Of a stretch of 64,000 nt of DNA, positions 23,021 to 35,600 are shown in pieces (within the stretch, counting starts at the first letter, position 1; the number at the start of each line of letters is the position of its first letter). This stretch comes from Steinernema hermaphroditum (Eukaryota; Nematoda; Chromadorea; Rhabditida; Steinernematidae). A program made the position numbers and the translations under genes. Below the pieces are notes generated by a model. The model worked only from the letters and a program-made list of their open reading frames with translations. It was not told the DNA's origin and did no database searches. The stretch lies in contig CM059624.1 of NCBI GenBank assembly GCA_030435675.1, positions 3,496,769-3,560,768 on the forward strand, written 5' to 3'.

Positions 23021-23379
23021 AAATCCAACCATTCGTGTGGTTACCGTACGGCTATCCCTTAAGTCGTTTACTCGCACAATATCCATTTATGTTCCGTTTA
23101 ACATGCTCCAACATTCAAGTGTCTGCTCCTATTCAATTTAGACAAAAAGTGATGAATAGGTCTCTACTGTCTTCCTAGATAAGAACAGCGTGGATTGCCT
23201 GGATTGGTTCGTGAGAATATCACGGTTCCGCATTCTGCTGAGACCCCAAGATGCTTTAAAAATTCCTTACTCCCCACACTCTTTCTTCCCACTGCCTTCT
23301 GGAAGCATCTGTCCCCCTAATTGCGCAACTGTTCCCTCTAATCCCATTAATTTCCTCCAATTATCATCTTTACAATCAA

Positions 23380-24000
23380 ATGCGCTCGGCCAGCGCCGTG
23401 GGTGGGCGCCGCCGGTCCCGCCACGATCGAAAAGCGAGAAAGTCACGCGCGCAGCTTCTCGTCGTCGTCTTCGTCGGAGGCGCCGCCAGCCGCGACGCGC
23501 CCCCCGCCATCCAACGCGACACCCGCGCGCCGCTCGAGGCTCGCCACAACATGTGCTCTCTGAGCGTCAGCAGCGGCGCCATCCGGCTACGTGGGTATAT
23601 TTATGTATGTGTTCGTCGCCGCCCCGACGAAGCGACGAAACGCATCTAACGATTGATTCTCGCTTCTTGCGTTCGTTCGGCCGTTTGTGTGCTTTACGCG
23701 TCCGTTCGCTCCTTAGACGTTGCCACTGTCTGTGTAGCCGATCTATTGAGTGCTGCTTTTGATTGCGGGCCCCCCATAGAAGCCCCCCCGGTTACGTCAG
23801 CAGCTGCGTCGACGGCGCCGGTGACGATGACGACGAGGATGATGATGGTGACAGAAGTAGGCGAGACGCGCTTTTGGGCTTTTCGAGTTGTTTGGTTTGA
23901 GAAGTGCGCGAAGACGGCGACGAGAATGGAGGTCCGGTTTGCGCTTTTTGAAATGGAATGGAGTGAATGGGGCGTTCCTTTTTCCGCGACACTATTTGTG
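23380..24000. promoter_or_regulatory. large CpG-rich block
   Basis: Very CG-rich, with Arg-rich open frames in several registers that reflect composition rather than coding. This is the strongest candidate for a promoter or first untranslated exon in the desert. No downstream gene is identified on either strand within 4 kb. Confidence 0.3.
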
Positions 24001-24436
24001 GCGCTTTTCGACGGTCTTTGTTCGGTCGTTATTTTTATTGTCGAGTGTTCCCGGGGTTAAGTAGAAACTGGATTGTACAAACGACCGTCTTTCATTTGTA
24101 ATGTTTTTGGCCACTTCACAACGCCTTCTTTTCGACATATGTGACAGTTTTTATGGCTATGCTGCTTCGTCCCGAAAGCATTTACCCGAATTTGCCTAGA
24201 GATACACAATATGACAATAAAGCGATGGCATTTGTATGTATGCTGATTTATGTACCCTAATATTTCCAAATTTTTTACCACAGGGGATTTACGGTTTATG
24301 ATCTGCCAGATTCTTTGACAGTACGGCTCTTTTTCCAATGTTTCTCAACTGACTTTTCAAAGCTTCAGACGAGAAGATTATGTGTGTATAGTTCTTCATG
24401 GCTTTGCTTGCTAGCTGATGAACCTTCTGATTGCTT

Positions 24437-24680
24437 TTCGGTCTTGATGTCCGAAACAATCAATATTTTTACATATCTGGATGAAAATCCATCGTGTCCT
24501 GGGTCTCCTGCGGGTCCAGGAGAACATGGCAGGCTGCTGCTTTCTTGGCCAGAAGTGTCGTCGTGTCCAGGAGGTCCTGCGGGGCTAGCCGTGTCGGGAG
24601 ACTCGATGACCGTATAGTCCTGGCCTCCAGGAGCACCAGGATCTCCAGGGCCACCAGACTGTTCAGCTGTATGGGCCAAA
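24437..24680 (-). pseudogene. cuticle-collagen-like exon remnant
   Basis: On the minus strand the frame reads SGGPGDPGAPGGQ, then SPAGPPGHD, then SPGPAGDPGHDG, which is broken Gly-X-Y triplets. An acceptor-like AACAG precedes it at about 24660. The Gly period is interrupted at least three times, and the flanks carry no further collagen. It is therefore a decayed fragment of a cuticle collagen type gene, not a functional one. Confidence 0.55.
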
Positions 24681-24794
24681 AATACATTTTATTAATAATA
24701 CAGTTGAAGGCTTTAGGTTCAATCAGAAAATCACCAAAAAAACCTTCCAAAGCTATTTTCAAATGACTATAGCCAGCTTTGCCTATGGAGGTCC

Positions 24795-24885
24795 AGTCGC
24801 CTTTGTTGTCGAATGGGTAATGTCTTGGTTGCCATTTTTAGGGTCAGGGTTCGACTCCCTTCCCGACCGACCTCTTTAGTCTAAA
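24795..24885 (+). repeat. tRNA-like SINE fragment
   Basis: GTCGAATGGGTAATGTCTTG resembles a tRNA A box, and AGGGTTCGACTCCC is a perfect Pol III B box. The same arrangement recurs at 28263. The arms do not fold into a full tRNA, so it is read as a tRNA-derived short element. Confidence 0.5.
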
Positions 24886-27800
24886 GATTTACCAATTCGA
24901 GCACAAAAACGTAGCACGTTTTACAATATTGCTCATGCTGGTCTCTCAACGCAACTTTCGGAACATTTTTGCACTGTCAGTCAGTGAGGCAATTTTCAGC
25001 TTGATCTGATGCTGGCACATTGGAAGATTCTCATTTGCGAATCCTGTCCTTCACACATATTTTCTTCGTCCTATCTGACCTTTGATTCAATTACATTTCA
25101 CCCCAAACATGGCGTCATTCCGACGGCCGTATTCGCATAGTAATCAAAAAACCCATTCTCGAGCGGATCAAATCCATTGCATGCATAATTGCATGCATTT
25201 TTCATTGGAACATCAAAAACGGGAATCAAAGATTATTCTGTGATTTAGCGGCTCTCATCGTTCTGTCCGTCTTTTTTTCGTTCCGTCAAAGAGCACCAGT
25301 TTCCGAAGCAATTTGTGCTTTTCGAAACGGCCGCTGCGTGCACTTTGGACCCTCTTTGCATTGTAGATGTGTCGGACGACCTTTTCTCGTTGATTTAATA
25401 ATGACTCGGAGGCGAAACTAGGTTGAAAGGGTAATGAAAGGCCGTTCTGCCAATGAAGTCCATAACGTGGGCCATGGGATAGTGATTAAAGGGCGCGGTC
25501 TCGTGCTGGGCACGCCGATCTTCGGCCTCCCATTGCTGATAGTGAACGGGTCCCGTGGGAGTCTAAGCATGCGTTATTTACGGCGTCGATAAGACTTATT
25601 CTAAAAAGTTGGTCGACGGTGTCAATTTGAGGAGCCAAGCCGCTTATTTTCCCTTGGAAATGGTTCAGAAAGGGAGGTTTCTGTCAGAAATTACCGTTTT
25701 TCTTAGGGTGAGCAATGACATGGCATGATCAATGTATATCGTTGCACCCTCCTCTTTTGTCGATGGCCATTTCCACGACAATGCTATGCCGATATAAACA
25801 AAATAGAATCGGATGACGCACGCGTGACGTAGAATCGCTGCGTATATGGGTCTTTGTTTTGACGGAGAATTATACGAGAGAAAAGTCCATCCATTGGTTG
25901 CTCACTATTGACGCTCCCTTCCATCCCCGATTCGTGTGGATGCACTGGATTCTGCTTCTTCTGTGTATACTGGACCATATTTCCACGTGTTGGACTTGAC
26001 CGCTCATTGATTTTCTTCCGTTTAAGTGCATTTCTCTGAAGGGAAAAAGGGAAACCTGATGCTTCTTCAAATTAAGCACAAGTCCATGAATTTGTCTTCT
26101 AAGGACTCCCGTCCTCGAACTTTTATCGAATTTTTAGGTGCTTCCGGGCTGGTGATCGATAATTGGCCCTTCCAGGAAGTAGCCCATAAATCCATCAATA
26201 CTTAAGCCTCGCTTTTTGACATGCAATGACGCAAGAAATGTGTCTTTTGATCGTCGCTTTGTAAAACGCCAGTCCCCTGTGTCTAAAGATTTATCGACTT
26301 GTTCGCTGTCTTTCTACCTCACGGAGCTCTTTTTTCATAAGAGCAGAGCGTTTATAAGGACGATATCTGCACGAAAAGTACCGCAATCAGACCGTAAAAT
26401 GACGTGAAAGAAGTTGTTTTTGAAGCTCTTTAGAACTGTTATTAATAATAACATGTCCACCTTATGGGATATTTTACGGCCTTTACGCATCCGCACTTTT
26501 GGGTTGTCTTATGTAAGGTTACTGATTGCACTATATCTATTACTACCGGTGAGTGCGTTTAAAACTTTACGAAAATAGGGATGACCTAAAGTCTGATCTA
26601 TGAGATCATCTCGCATTTCAGTGTGTCAAACCTATGTGAACTAAGCTCACGCAAAAGACGATTCATTGCAGCATACATCACCTATTCCCACACCGTAGGA
26701 CCCTTCAAGTTGTTGTTTTCCGACGAATCGAAAGTTCACCTTTCCTTTTGTTGGCGTCGTGAATAACAAGACTTCTCAGAAAAACTCTCATACGCGGTCG
26801 GAGATTGTCTGTACTTTGATTCTCACGACTTAAGGTCATGCAAAACTATGTTGTTTTTCGGACCTCGTGTAATTTATTGTTGTTCCCCAACAGTCAATAA
26901 ACCCAAAAACATCGATGGAAAACCGGATTAGAGGAGCCGCCATGTGGACGATTAAATCGATACAGTACTCATTACTTTGTTTTTCTTCTGGCCTAGTTTT
27001 TGTGCCCAAAATTTTCTTTCTCACATTGGCATCTCACCTCATACTATTCAGTGTCTAGGAATGCGCCTCCTTGTCTGTCTCTTATTAGCAGAGAGTAGCC
27101 CCACCAGGTGAGCCGCTCTGTCGATACGTTTTACTGCTGAGCCGCTGTTCATAAGACCTGCCCCAATTTTTCAAAATCGTGACTCGGGCGATCATTTCCA
27201 TCGGGGCTGCACAGACACAGAGTGACGTTTCCAGAGAGGGTCATATGTCTGAAGCCACATGAATTGGATAGTAGGCTAATTATGGCGACCCTATTTCCGG
27301 GTTCTCCATCCTCCATATTAAATAAATTTTATATATTAAAAGTTTGACTTTATGCTCTGTTAGAAAACACCGATGCCAAACGTGGTGTCGCTATTATGGT
27401 CGTTTTTCTACTTTCTATTCTGCCTGTTCCCATCAAGTTTTTCTCGTTTTAAAACTTAGGGCATATCTCAAGCCTTCGTATCTGACACTATGGCATCTCG
27501 GTCTACCCAAATCCAGCCTTTGTATGAACCTTAGATCCCACGACCATAGGTCCTAGGTGCTACTATCTCTTATAATTATAGATGCACTGATTCTAATAGT
27601 GGTCGATGATATTCTTTGATGTTTTTGTTACCCTGCTCGTAGAGGCCGTGCCAACACAACAAAGAGTATTTTTGTTTTTCTAACGTCCTTCTTGAAACTG
27701 AAAACAACTCATTAATCCGAGTGACCTATTTCTTCCAACTCTTCGTGTTGTAGATCAGCATCAGTATCGAATTTTATGAAAACTTTGGTTCATCAGAATT

Positions 27801-28262
27801 TTCCATTCCATCTTCTTCTACTTCCTGCGCATCTACGTGCATTATTAACTTTCTTCGTGACTTTTTGGAAGAAGGAACTCCATTCCCAACGTTTCTTTTT
27901 TTGGCTCTTGCGTCGGAAACGGATTAGTACGTCAGACACCATATGTAGATTGTTTATGAGATAAATCGACCATCTGCCGCTCAACGATTGACATATGTAT
28001 GCTAATTCCGTATCTATCGGCTGACACTTCCCTTACTCTATTAAACTGCCTGTTCTGTTCAGCACTTAACGTCTTGTCCTTTGGCTATTAGCGAATTCGA
28101 GCGTTTTGAGGAGGTCTTCCAATGGAAAAGTTCAATAGAACTGGACTGAAATTATCAGAATAATTGGGAGACATTATGTTCCGATGAAGAACTATAGAAC
28201 CACGCGAACGCCCTTGCAAAGTCGCCTTAAGAACTATAATCAACTTTGCCAACTCATCTACA

Positions 28263-28350
28263 ACTGTCTGTGTGATCGAACTGGGTAGCGTCTTTGTTGT
28301 CATTTTTCAGGTCCGGGTTCGACTCCCTTCCGAACCGTTCCTTATCTGGC
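28263..28350 (+). repeat. tRNA-like SINE fragment, second copy
   Basis: GATCGAACTGGGTAGCGTCT (A-box-like), then TTGTTGTCATTTTTCAGGTC, then CGGGTTCGACTCCCTTCC. It follows the 24795 copy throughout its length, showing a dispersed family. Confidence 0.55.
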
Positions 28351-28710
28351 ATGAGTTCGATTCATTTGTACGGTGAACAAAGCATTTCAGGAAAAGCGTT
28401 TTCCATTATGAGCTTATCTCTAAATTGGAGTTGGCTACATTCTGCTTAGTATGCTCTACCCACCACCTTTTTGTTTTCGCCGATGGTATATAGCCATGAC
28501 TCACCGTCGCTCTAAAAGCCGACCAAATTCCTAGAATCATTAGAATTTCCCACATAACACCAGTCGATTCCAGCAATTTGACTCATTTCCCAAGAATTCC
28601 ATTATTCTGTTTATGCAGGCAGAACCGATTTTCGTACTTCGTCCAAGAACGTATTTTCAAAATCTTAGACACGTCTCCTAATAGGGCATCGATCTAACCG
28701 ATCGCTGTCT

Positions 28711-28990
28711 TTGATCCACGTCGACCCCGTCGCTTCATTTCACAAGTGCGAAGAAGGAACATTCGAGAATCGATCGATTGTGAAAGAGGCGCCTTGCGTC
28801 TTTTTGACGGCGCCGCGCTGTGATACATGTTCGTTGTTCGGGTTTGGTGGCAACGGCGCCCTGGAGTCACCGGGCGTTGCCACCGGTAACGCTTCTCTCG
28901 CGCGCGCGGCCATTCTATGGCGCGCGAACGCGACTGCGGAGGCTGGAAATTGGATTCTCGGGATTATTTCGACGTGACGCAGTTTGTTTT
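28711..28990. promoter_or_regulatory. CpG-rich patch, possible distal HECTD1 promoter
   Basis: GC-rich block with GGCGCCGCGCTG and CTCGCGCGCGCGGCC about 0.7 kb upstream of the HECTD1 start codon. It resembles in composition the block before TMEM59. Function is inferred from position only. Confidence 0.4.
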
Positions 28991-29646
28991 CACTCCATTA
29001 ATTGGACTGTCGCCTCTTTGGCGCTTTTTAATTTTACTGGCCTCCATGTCAAGGTGATTGCCTCGCAGAAGTAATTTGAAGTGAGTCGGTCGAATCTAAA
29101 GTTATCTGCCTTCTGTTTACTATTATTCTTGGCCAGAATGAGATATTTAGTTGATAGTCCAGATCCAAGGGATCTTGGAACATTCTTTTTATCGATAGTT
29201 CAGCTCCCTCAAGAATCCCTGGTGGCCTCTGGTAGCCCTCTGTCAGACTGATCAACATCCTCAGATGCAATCAAGACTGTCGTTTATGCTAATAAAGAAC
29301 AACACCACATAAAAACCTACTACAGAGTTCGCATGCTGTTATGATGTCGTCAGCACCGCCGGGTCCAAAAGCCCAACAGCCATTCCAATGAGTCTACTCC
29401 ACGTCACTCCCGAATCGGCCATTGTTTTCTGGACGCTTTTGCGTCTATGCTATTGTGTTTTCACGCTTCATGTCGATAATTTGCGCGTTCACTCCTTATT
29501 TATGACGTGTTTGTTCATCGAACCCATCCACTTGCAGATCCACTTGGGTGCCGAACCCATCCAACATATACTCTGGGGAATAGACTCGCCAACCGCCAAC
29601 GATCCTTCTGTACATAGTGTTTTGGACAGCCGGGTAAACTGCCATC

Positions 29647-32600
29647 ATGGATGGCATCGATCCAGACACTCTTCTCGAGTGGCTTCAAGCCGGGACGGGT
29701 GATGATCGCGAAATCCAGGTAATCCCGAGGGTGCTCATTAGCGGTGGTTGATCGCTTCACTCCTAATTACAGCTCATGGCGCTCGAGCAGCTCTGCATGC
29801 TGTTGCTAATGAGCGACAACATCGACCGCTGCTTCGAGACGTGCCCGCCGCGGACGTTCCTTCCGGCGCTCTGCAAGATTTTCATCGACGAGACGGCACC
29901 CGAAAACGTGCTGGAGGTGACGGCGCGCGCCATCACCTACTACCTTGACATCTCCACCGAGTGCGCGCGACGCATCACGCAAGTGGAGGGCGCCATTAAG
30001 GCGATCTGCCAGAGGCTGAACCTCGCGCAGATGGACGAACGCACGGGGAAGGACCTGGCGGAGCAGTGTGTGAAGCTCCTCGAGCATGTGTGTCACAGAG
30101 AGACGACCGCCGTCTACGACGCTGGCGGACTACAGTCGATGCTGTCCCTGATCAGGTTACATGGAAACTCTGTGCACAAGGTAGGTGGACAGCTACAGGG
30201 CTACAGGGCATGAGGGGAGGGAATCTGAGCTGAAGGATATCAACTTCAAACCTTATAGGACACCCTACACTCCGCAATGAGCGTCGTCACACGGCTCTGC
30301 AGCAAAATGGAGCCCCTCGATTCCAGCATGCCCCAGTGCAGTGTCGACCTGGGCTTCCTCCTCGAACACGAAGACGGCAAAGTGTCCGAATGCGCACTAC
30401 GCTGTTTCGCCGCCCTCATCGACAGATTCATCCGCAAATCGTTGGACCCAGCGGAGTTGGTCATCCACAGCAACCTCATCGACCGTCTGCTGACAGCACT
30501 AAACTCCTCCACAGAAGAGAACAACGGGGAGTCCTTCCTCTCAAGACCGTCGTCATTCGTGTCCATCGTCCTCTCGCTCTTGAGCAACTTGTGCAGAGGA
30601 TCGGCCGAGGTTACAGAAAGACTGATGGCGTAAGTGCACTATGGAAGGTTACAGTGTGTTTCACCGGATTGCAGATCCTCTCAACTGGTCCCAGCCCTCA
30701 AGACCATCTGCACGAGCAAAGACGAACGTCTCGTCATGGACTGCCTTCGCCTCTTCGACCTCGTCCTCGTGCTCCTCTGCGAAGGCCGCACCGCTCTCCC
30801 CAAAAGCGCCGTCGTCGGAGGAAGTGCCGATAGTGAGTTGCACGCTTTCGCCCCAGGCCATCGATTCTATCGGTTAAGTGCCCGCAGATGTGTTCGACCG
30901 TACGCACCGCTATCTCATCGACGCCGTCCGTCGTCGCGACACCGACGCCCTCATCGACGCCGTCGAGTCCGGCTCCGTCAGTCCGAACTTCACCGACGAC
31001 GTCGGCCAGACCCTCCTCAACTGGTGCTCTGCGTTCGGAACCATCGAGATGGTCTCCTACTTGTGCAACAAAGGCGCCGACGTCAACAAGGGCCAACGCT
31101 CCTCGTCGCTCCACTATGCCGCCTGTTTCGGTCGGCCAGAAGTGGTCAAGATCCTTCTGCGCAACGGCGCCAATCCCGATCTCAGAGACGAGGAGGGAAA
31201 GACTCCTCTGGATAAGGCTCGGGAACGAAGTGAAGAGAACCACCAGCAAGTGGCCCGGATCCTCGAGAGTCCCGGAGCCTTTCTCTCCCAACCGAGCACC
31301 TCTAAAGGTGAGTATATCGTTGGGAGACATATTATATCATCGCGGCTCTTTAAGAAGAGGAGAAAAAGGAGCCGGTGCCAGAGAAGAAGCCGGAAATTCA
31401 GAATCTGAGTCCTGAGACCGTGGCCCACATGTTGGAGCAGTTGCTCCCCGTCTTCTGTTCGATCTTCCAGAAGTCGCTCGATCCTCGAGTCCGCCGATCA
31501 GTGCTCTCACTCCTTCGAAAGGCCGTGTGCAATATTTCGGGTGAATCGCTGAAGAACGTCCTCAACAATGAGAGCCAAGGCGTGGAACACTTCTCCAAAG
31601 GATTGGTGTCCTTGTTAGGTGCTGTGCTGGAGCACGAAGACGACCTCGACGGACTGGAGCAGTCTCTTACGGTAGGTTCAATCGGACGGTTGTGTCAAGA
31701 TCGTGTTTTGTTCAGCTCATCAGATCACTGCTGGAAAAGGACGCCACCTACTGGATCGAGCAAATGATTCGATTTGGACTCATTGAGAAGGTCGAATCGA
31801 TCGCCACCAGGGAAGTGGACTCTGAGTTGTCGACGCCCAAAGAAGAGAAGAAACTCCCACCGAAGCCTTCTCTCCCTCCCATCCCCACGACCTCGTCCAC
31901 ACCTCCCATCGCAATTCCGATGATTGTGAAGCCTGGGACGACCGAGGCAACGGAAATCGTCGCCGGTCAACTCTACAGGTGGAAGGACTGGTGCCTGATA
32001 CGGTCGAAGGACTCGCTTCTCGTGTGGTGCGACGTCGTCGCCATGGAGTACAGCGACGGAAGCAACGGGTGGTTCCGATACTTGATGGACGGAAAGCTGC
32101 ACACGATGTACAGCAGTGGGAGTCTGCAGTCGGGGGCGGAGAAGTCCGATACGTACACGGAGTTCAAGGACAAGTTCCACAAGAGCAAGATGGATCTGGA
32201 GGCGGATTTTACCGTTTTCCCGATCTTCAACGTTCCCAGCGTTGAGAAGAAGGTATGATCCTTGACTCTTCTTCAATATCCAATGGCGCGTTTGTAGATC
32301 GAGTCAGGAAACTGGATGGTCCAGAGTGCGGAACACAACGAGCTGAGTATCACCAACAAGGACGGCCAACAGCAGCGCATCGTCCTCAAGAACGACATCC
32401 CTGGATTCGTCTTTGAGTCCAGTCGATCTGTACGGCAAAGCATCATTGCCGAAATCACGTTGGGACCTGAATTCGCGACCGGCTGGTCACTGAAGGGTGG
32501 CAATAAGCGGGCGAAGTTCCGCAGCGAGGGACAAAGAAACAGAGTCCAAGACCTGGCTACCGAGATCTGGGATTCTTATCTGAACGAAGCAAAGATGAAG

Positions 32601-35600
32601 CCGCGAGAGGCACTTGTGCAACTTAAGGACGCCTGTAAGATCGTGTCCAAGTTCTACAGCGCCGATAACGGTGGACACTCGAAGGGATTGCTTTGTGAGG
32701 TAGGTTCAAGCGATACAGTAGGCCGTAAACACCAGATTTTAGTTCGGGGAAGCCCTTCACCGCTTTGTCAATCTCATCAGCTCCGACCAGCTATCCATCT
32801 ACGAACTTTCAATTTCCGGCTTCATTCCGGTTCTGCTGAACATGTTGGAGAAGTTCCAAGACGGTCTCTTTGCTGGAGCTCAAAAAATCGTAGAAACGGT
32901 AACCATTCGCATCTCAAAATTTCCTAAGACACCGATTTAGGTCCTCGTCGATGACAACATTCTCTCCGAAATTGTCCGCAAGATCGTTATGGTCCTCGAG
33001 TCGTCAGAGAAATTCCCCCAGTTCCTGTACGACTCTCCTGGTGGCTCGCCGTCCGGCCTGCAGCTGCTCACAAGACGGGTCAAATTCACGCTGGAATACG
33101 CCGCCATGGACAAGACGATCAAGATGAAGGACGACGTTCATCTTTTCGATCGTTCGAAGAGGGCCCTGAAAGCCGAGCCTTTGACGACCGTTGGTCAGAT
33201 GAGGAACTACATCTATAGAATGGTCGCCAGGCAGTGGTACGATAAGGCCAGAAGTACTTTCGACTTTGTGCAAAAGTTGAAGGAGATCAAGGCAAACAAT
33301 GAAGTTTTGAGCTTCAGTTACCAGTCGGACTTCGATGAAGAAGGTAAGGGGAGTAGATAGTGGAACATGAAACAATCGATTACTCTTACAGGCATCCTCT
33401 ACTGGATCGGAACAAACGGCCGCACCACCGAGTGGGTGAACCCGGCCAGCGTTGGAGTCGTCAACGTCATGTGCTCCGATGGACCTCGTCAACCCTATGG
33501 ACGACCCCAGGACATCGTCAGTCGAGACGTCAACGCCATCAACTGTCACACTTCAGATGACAAGTAACACCGCCATCTTTCGAAACATCCATTTCATGCA
33601 TCCAATTCAGGAACGCCTTCTTCACCATCGATCTCGGCGTGTTGATCTACCCGAACTACTACACGCTGCGTCACGCCCGAGGCTACGGTCAGTCGGCTCT
33701 ACGCAACTGGATCCTCCAGGGTTCCGGCGACGGAGTCAAGTGGCACCAGATCATGAAACACAACGACGACGCGGCTCTTGGCGAGCCCGGCTCCACGGCC
33801 AGTTGGCCCATTTCCGTGGATCGCGAGCTGGGACCCTTCCGATTCATTCGAATCAAGCAGAACGGAAAGAACGCCAGCGGTCAGACGAGCTACATCTCGT
33901 TGAGTGGCTTTGAAATCTATGGCGACGTCGTCGACGTTGTCGTCACCGGATTCGGAACGCCCGACAAGAGCAGTGGAAGCAAAGTGGACAAGTGGAAGGC
34001 TAAGCTGGAGATGGAGCATTCCAAGGCACTGGCGATCGGCTCCTCCGACGCCACGCCATCTGGAGTTGGTTCGAGTGGAAGGAGACCGAGCAATGACACC
34101 ATGTTGACTGGAACAAGCAAAAAGTAAGGATTTTGAAGCATCTTAGATTGTGGCTAAACCTAAAGATTCATAGTAAGACGAATAATCCCCATCCTTTCCA
34201 GGCTTCCACGATACCTCCGCCACAATCGTCTCAACAAGGACCCCTCTCAGAGCTCAAAGCCTTCCACCAGCGGAATGTCCTTCCTCCGGCCTAGTGAACC
34301 CTCTAGTTCATCCTCGATGGGACAACAAAAATCCATGTCAACCAACAATCTCCATGACGTAAGAGGCGTTGACTGATCAACTGAACAACCCATCATTCAG
34401 GACAAACCCGGTGCTGCCTCAGTGGCGTCGACAAACCAGGCGGCCAGTGCCGAATCCCTGCAACATCAGACTCCTTCTCTGGAGAATCTGCTCGTCCGAT
34501 CTCGGCTTCTCGACGCGAACATCCCTGAAGTCTCGGCTTCCGATGAGAACGTGCACTCGCAGGCGCATTCTTCGGCCTCTACGGGTAAGTGCTGAGACGT
34601 TCTCACTGACCCTATAGAGTAGATATATCATGTTAGTCATGTATCCCTTTTCAGTGGCCGGACCTAGCGACCCAGCCGACGGAGTACACTCAGCCGACAA
34701 CCTGCAAGTCTGGCCTTCCGCGTCCCGTGACGACCTCGTCAGCGGCAATCTTGTTGCCCTCCTGAGCGGGGACGCCAACGGCGAATGCGAGGAACTCCTC
34801 AACATGTACCGCGAGCACATTCGCAGCGACCCAAGCATGGAAGTCGACCTCGATGAGTTCGTCCGTTCCTCCCTCATCGGAAGCGAAGAAGAAGAGCATC
34901 CCCTCGACGAAACCGTCGACTTCGACGAGTCCATCGACGTCGACGCTTTGATCGTCGACGAAGCGGAGCTTGATGGCGCCGTCGGCGAAGGCGAGCCCAG
35001 CACGCCCAGCGCATCAGCAGTCGGAAACTCTGACCGGGGTACCCTAGGATTCTACTCGCAGGCCCTGAGGGACATGCTCAACGGAGAGGATATGTACGAA
35101 GACGAGATGACCGACGACACGAACGAAGAAGACTGCGACGACGACATCGCCTTCTTCACCGACGGAAACCGAACGCTTCGAAGCGAGACACTCGCCGCCG
35201 CTGTGGCCGCCATCAGAAGACGCCTGACCGGGGGAAGTAGCACCTCAAGCAACAGCAACGCCAACACCAACAGCGACAGCAATGCCAACGCCGATCAGGG
35301 AAGCTCGAACAACGCGGGCGAAAGGATGAGCTGGCGACAAATCGTCATGGGCGAAGTGGATCGCATCCTCAGCGAGACGGGCGCCCGTGCCGGCGGCGTC
35401 ATCCGCATCCTCGGAAACCGCGAATGGGACGATGAGTACATCGTCCGACGACACTACGGTGCCCTGATCCCCGCGTTTGACCCAAGACCTGGACGTACCA
35501 ACGTGAACCAAACGGAAGACGTGGAACTTCCGCCGATTTCGGCTAACATGAACGCCTACGCTAAGTGTCTCTCCCTCAGCGATGCCAACAGCTGCACGAA

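Larger units (their letters stand above)
19973..29646. other. 9.7-kb gene desert upstream of HECTD1
   Basis: No complete gene recognised. Contents listed separately: CpG-rich patches, a retrotransposon scrap, a collagen pseudo-exon and tRNA-like SINE pieces. The rest is AT-rich, with only short unsupported frames. HECTD1 5' UTR exons could lie here but cannot be seen. Confidence 0.5.

Noticed and set aside
23190..24060. Arg-rich open frames up to 190 codons
   Set aside because: CpG-rich composition keeps several frames open at once. No conserved motif or intron signals.
25470..25560. Possible tRNA (GGGATAGTGATTAAAGGGCG start)
   Set aside because: Looks like an A box, but no matching B box or acceptor pairing was found, so it is not listed as a tRNA.
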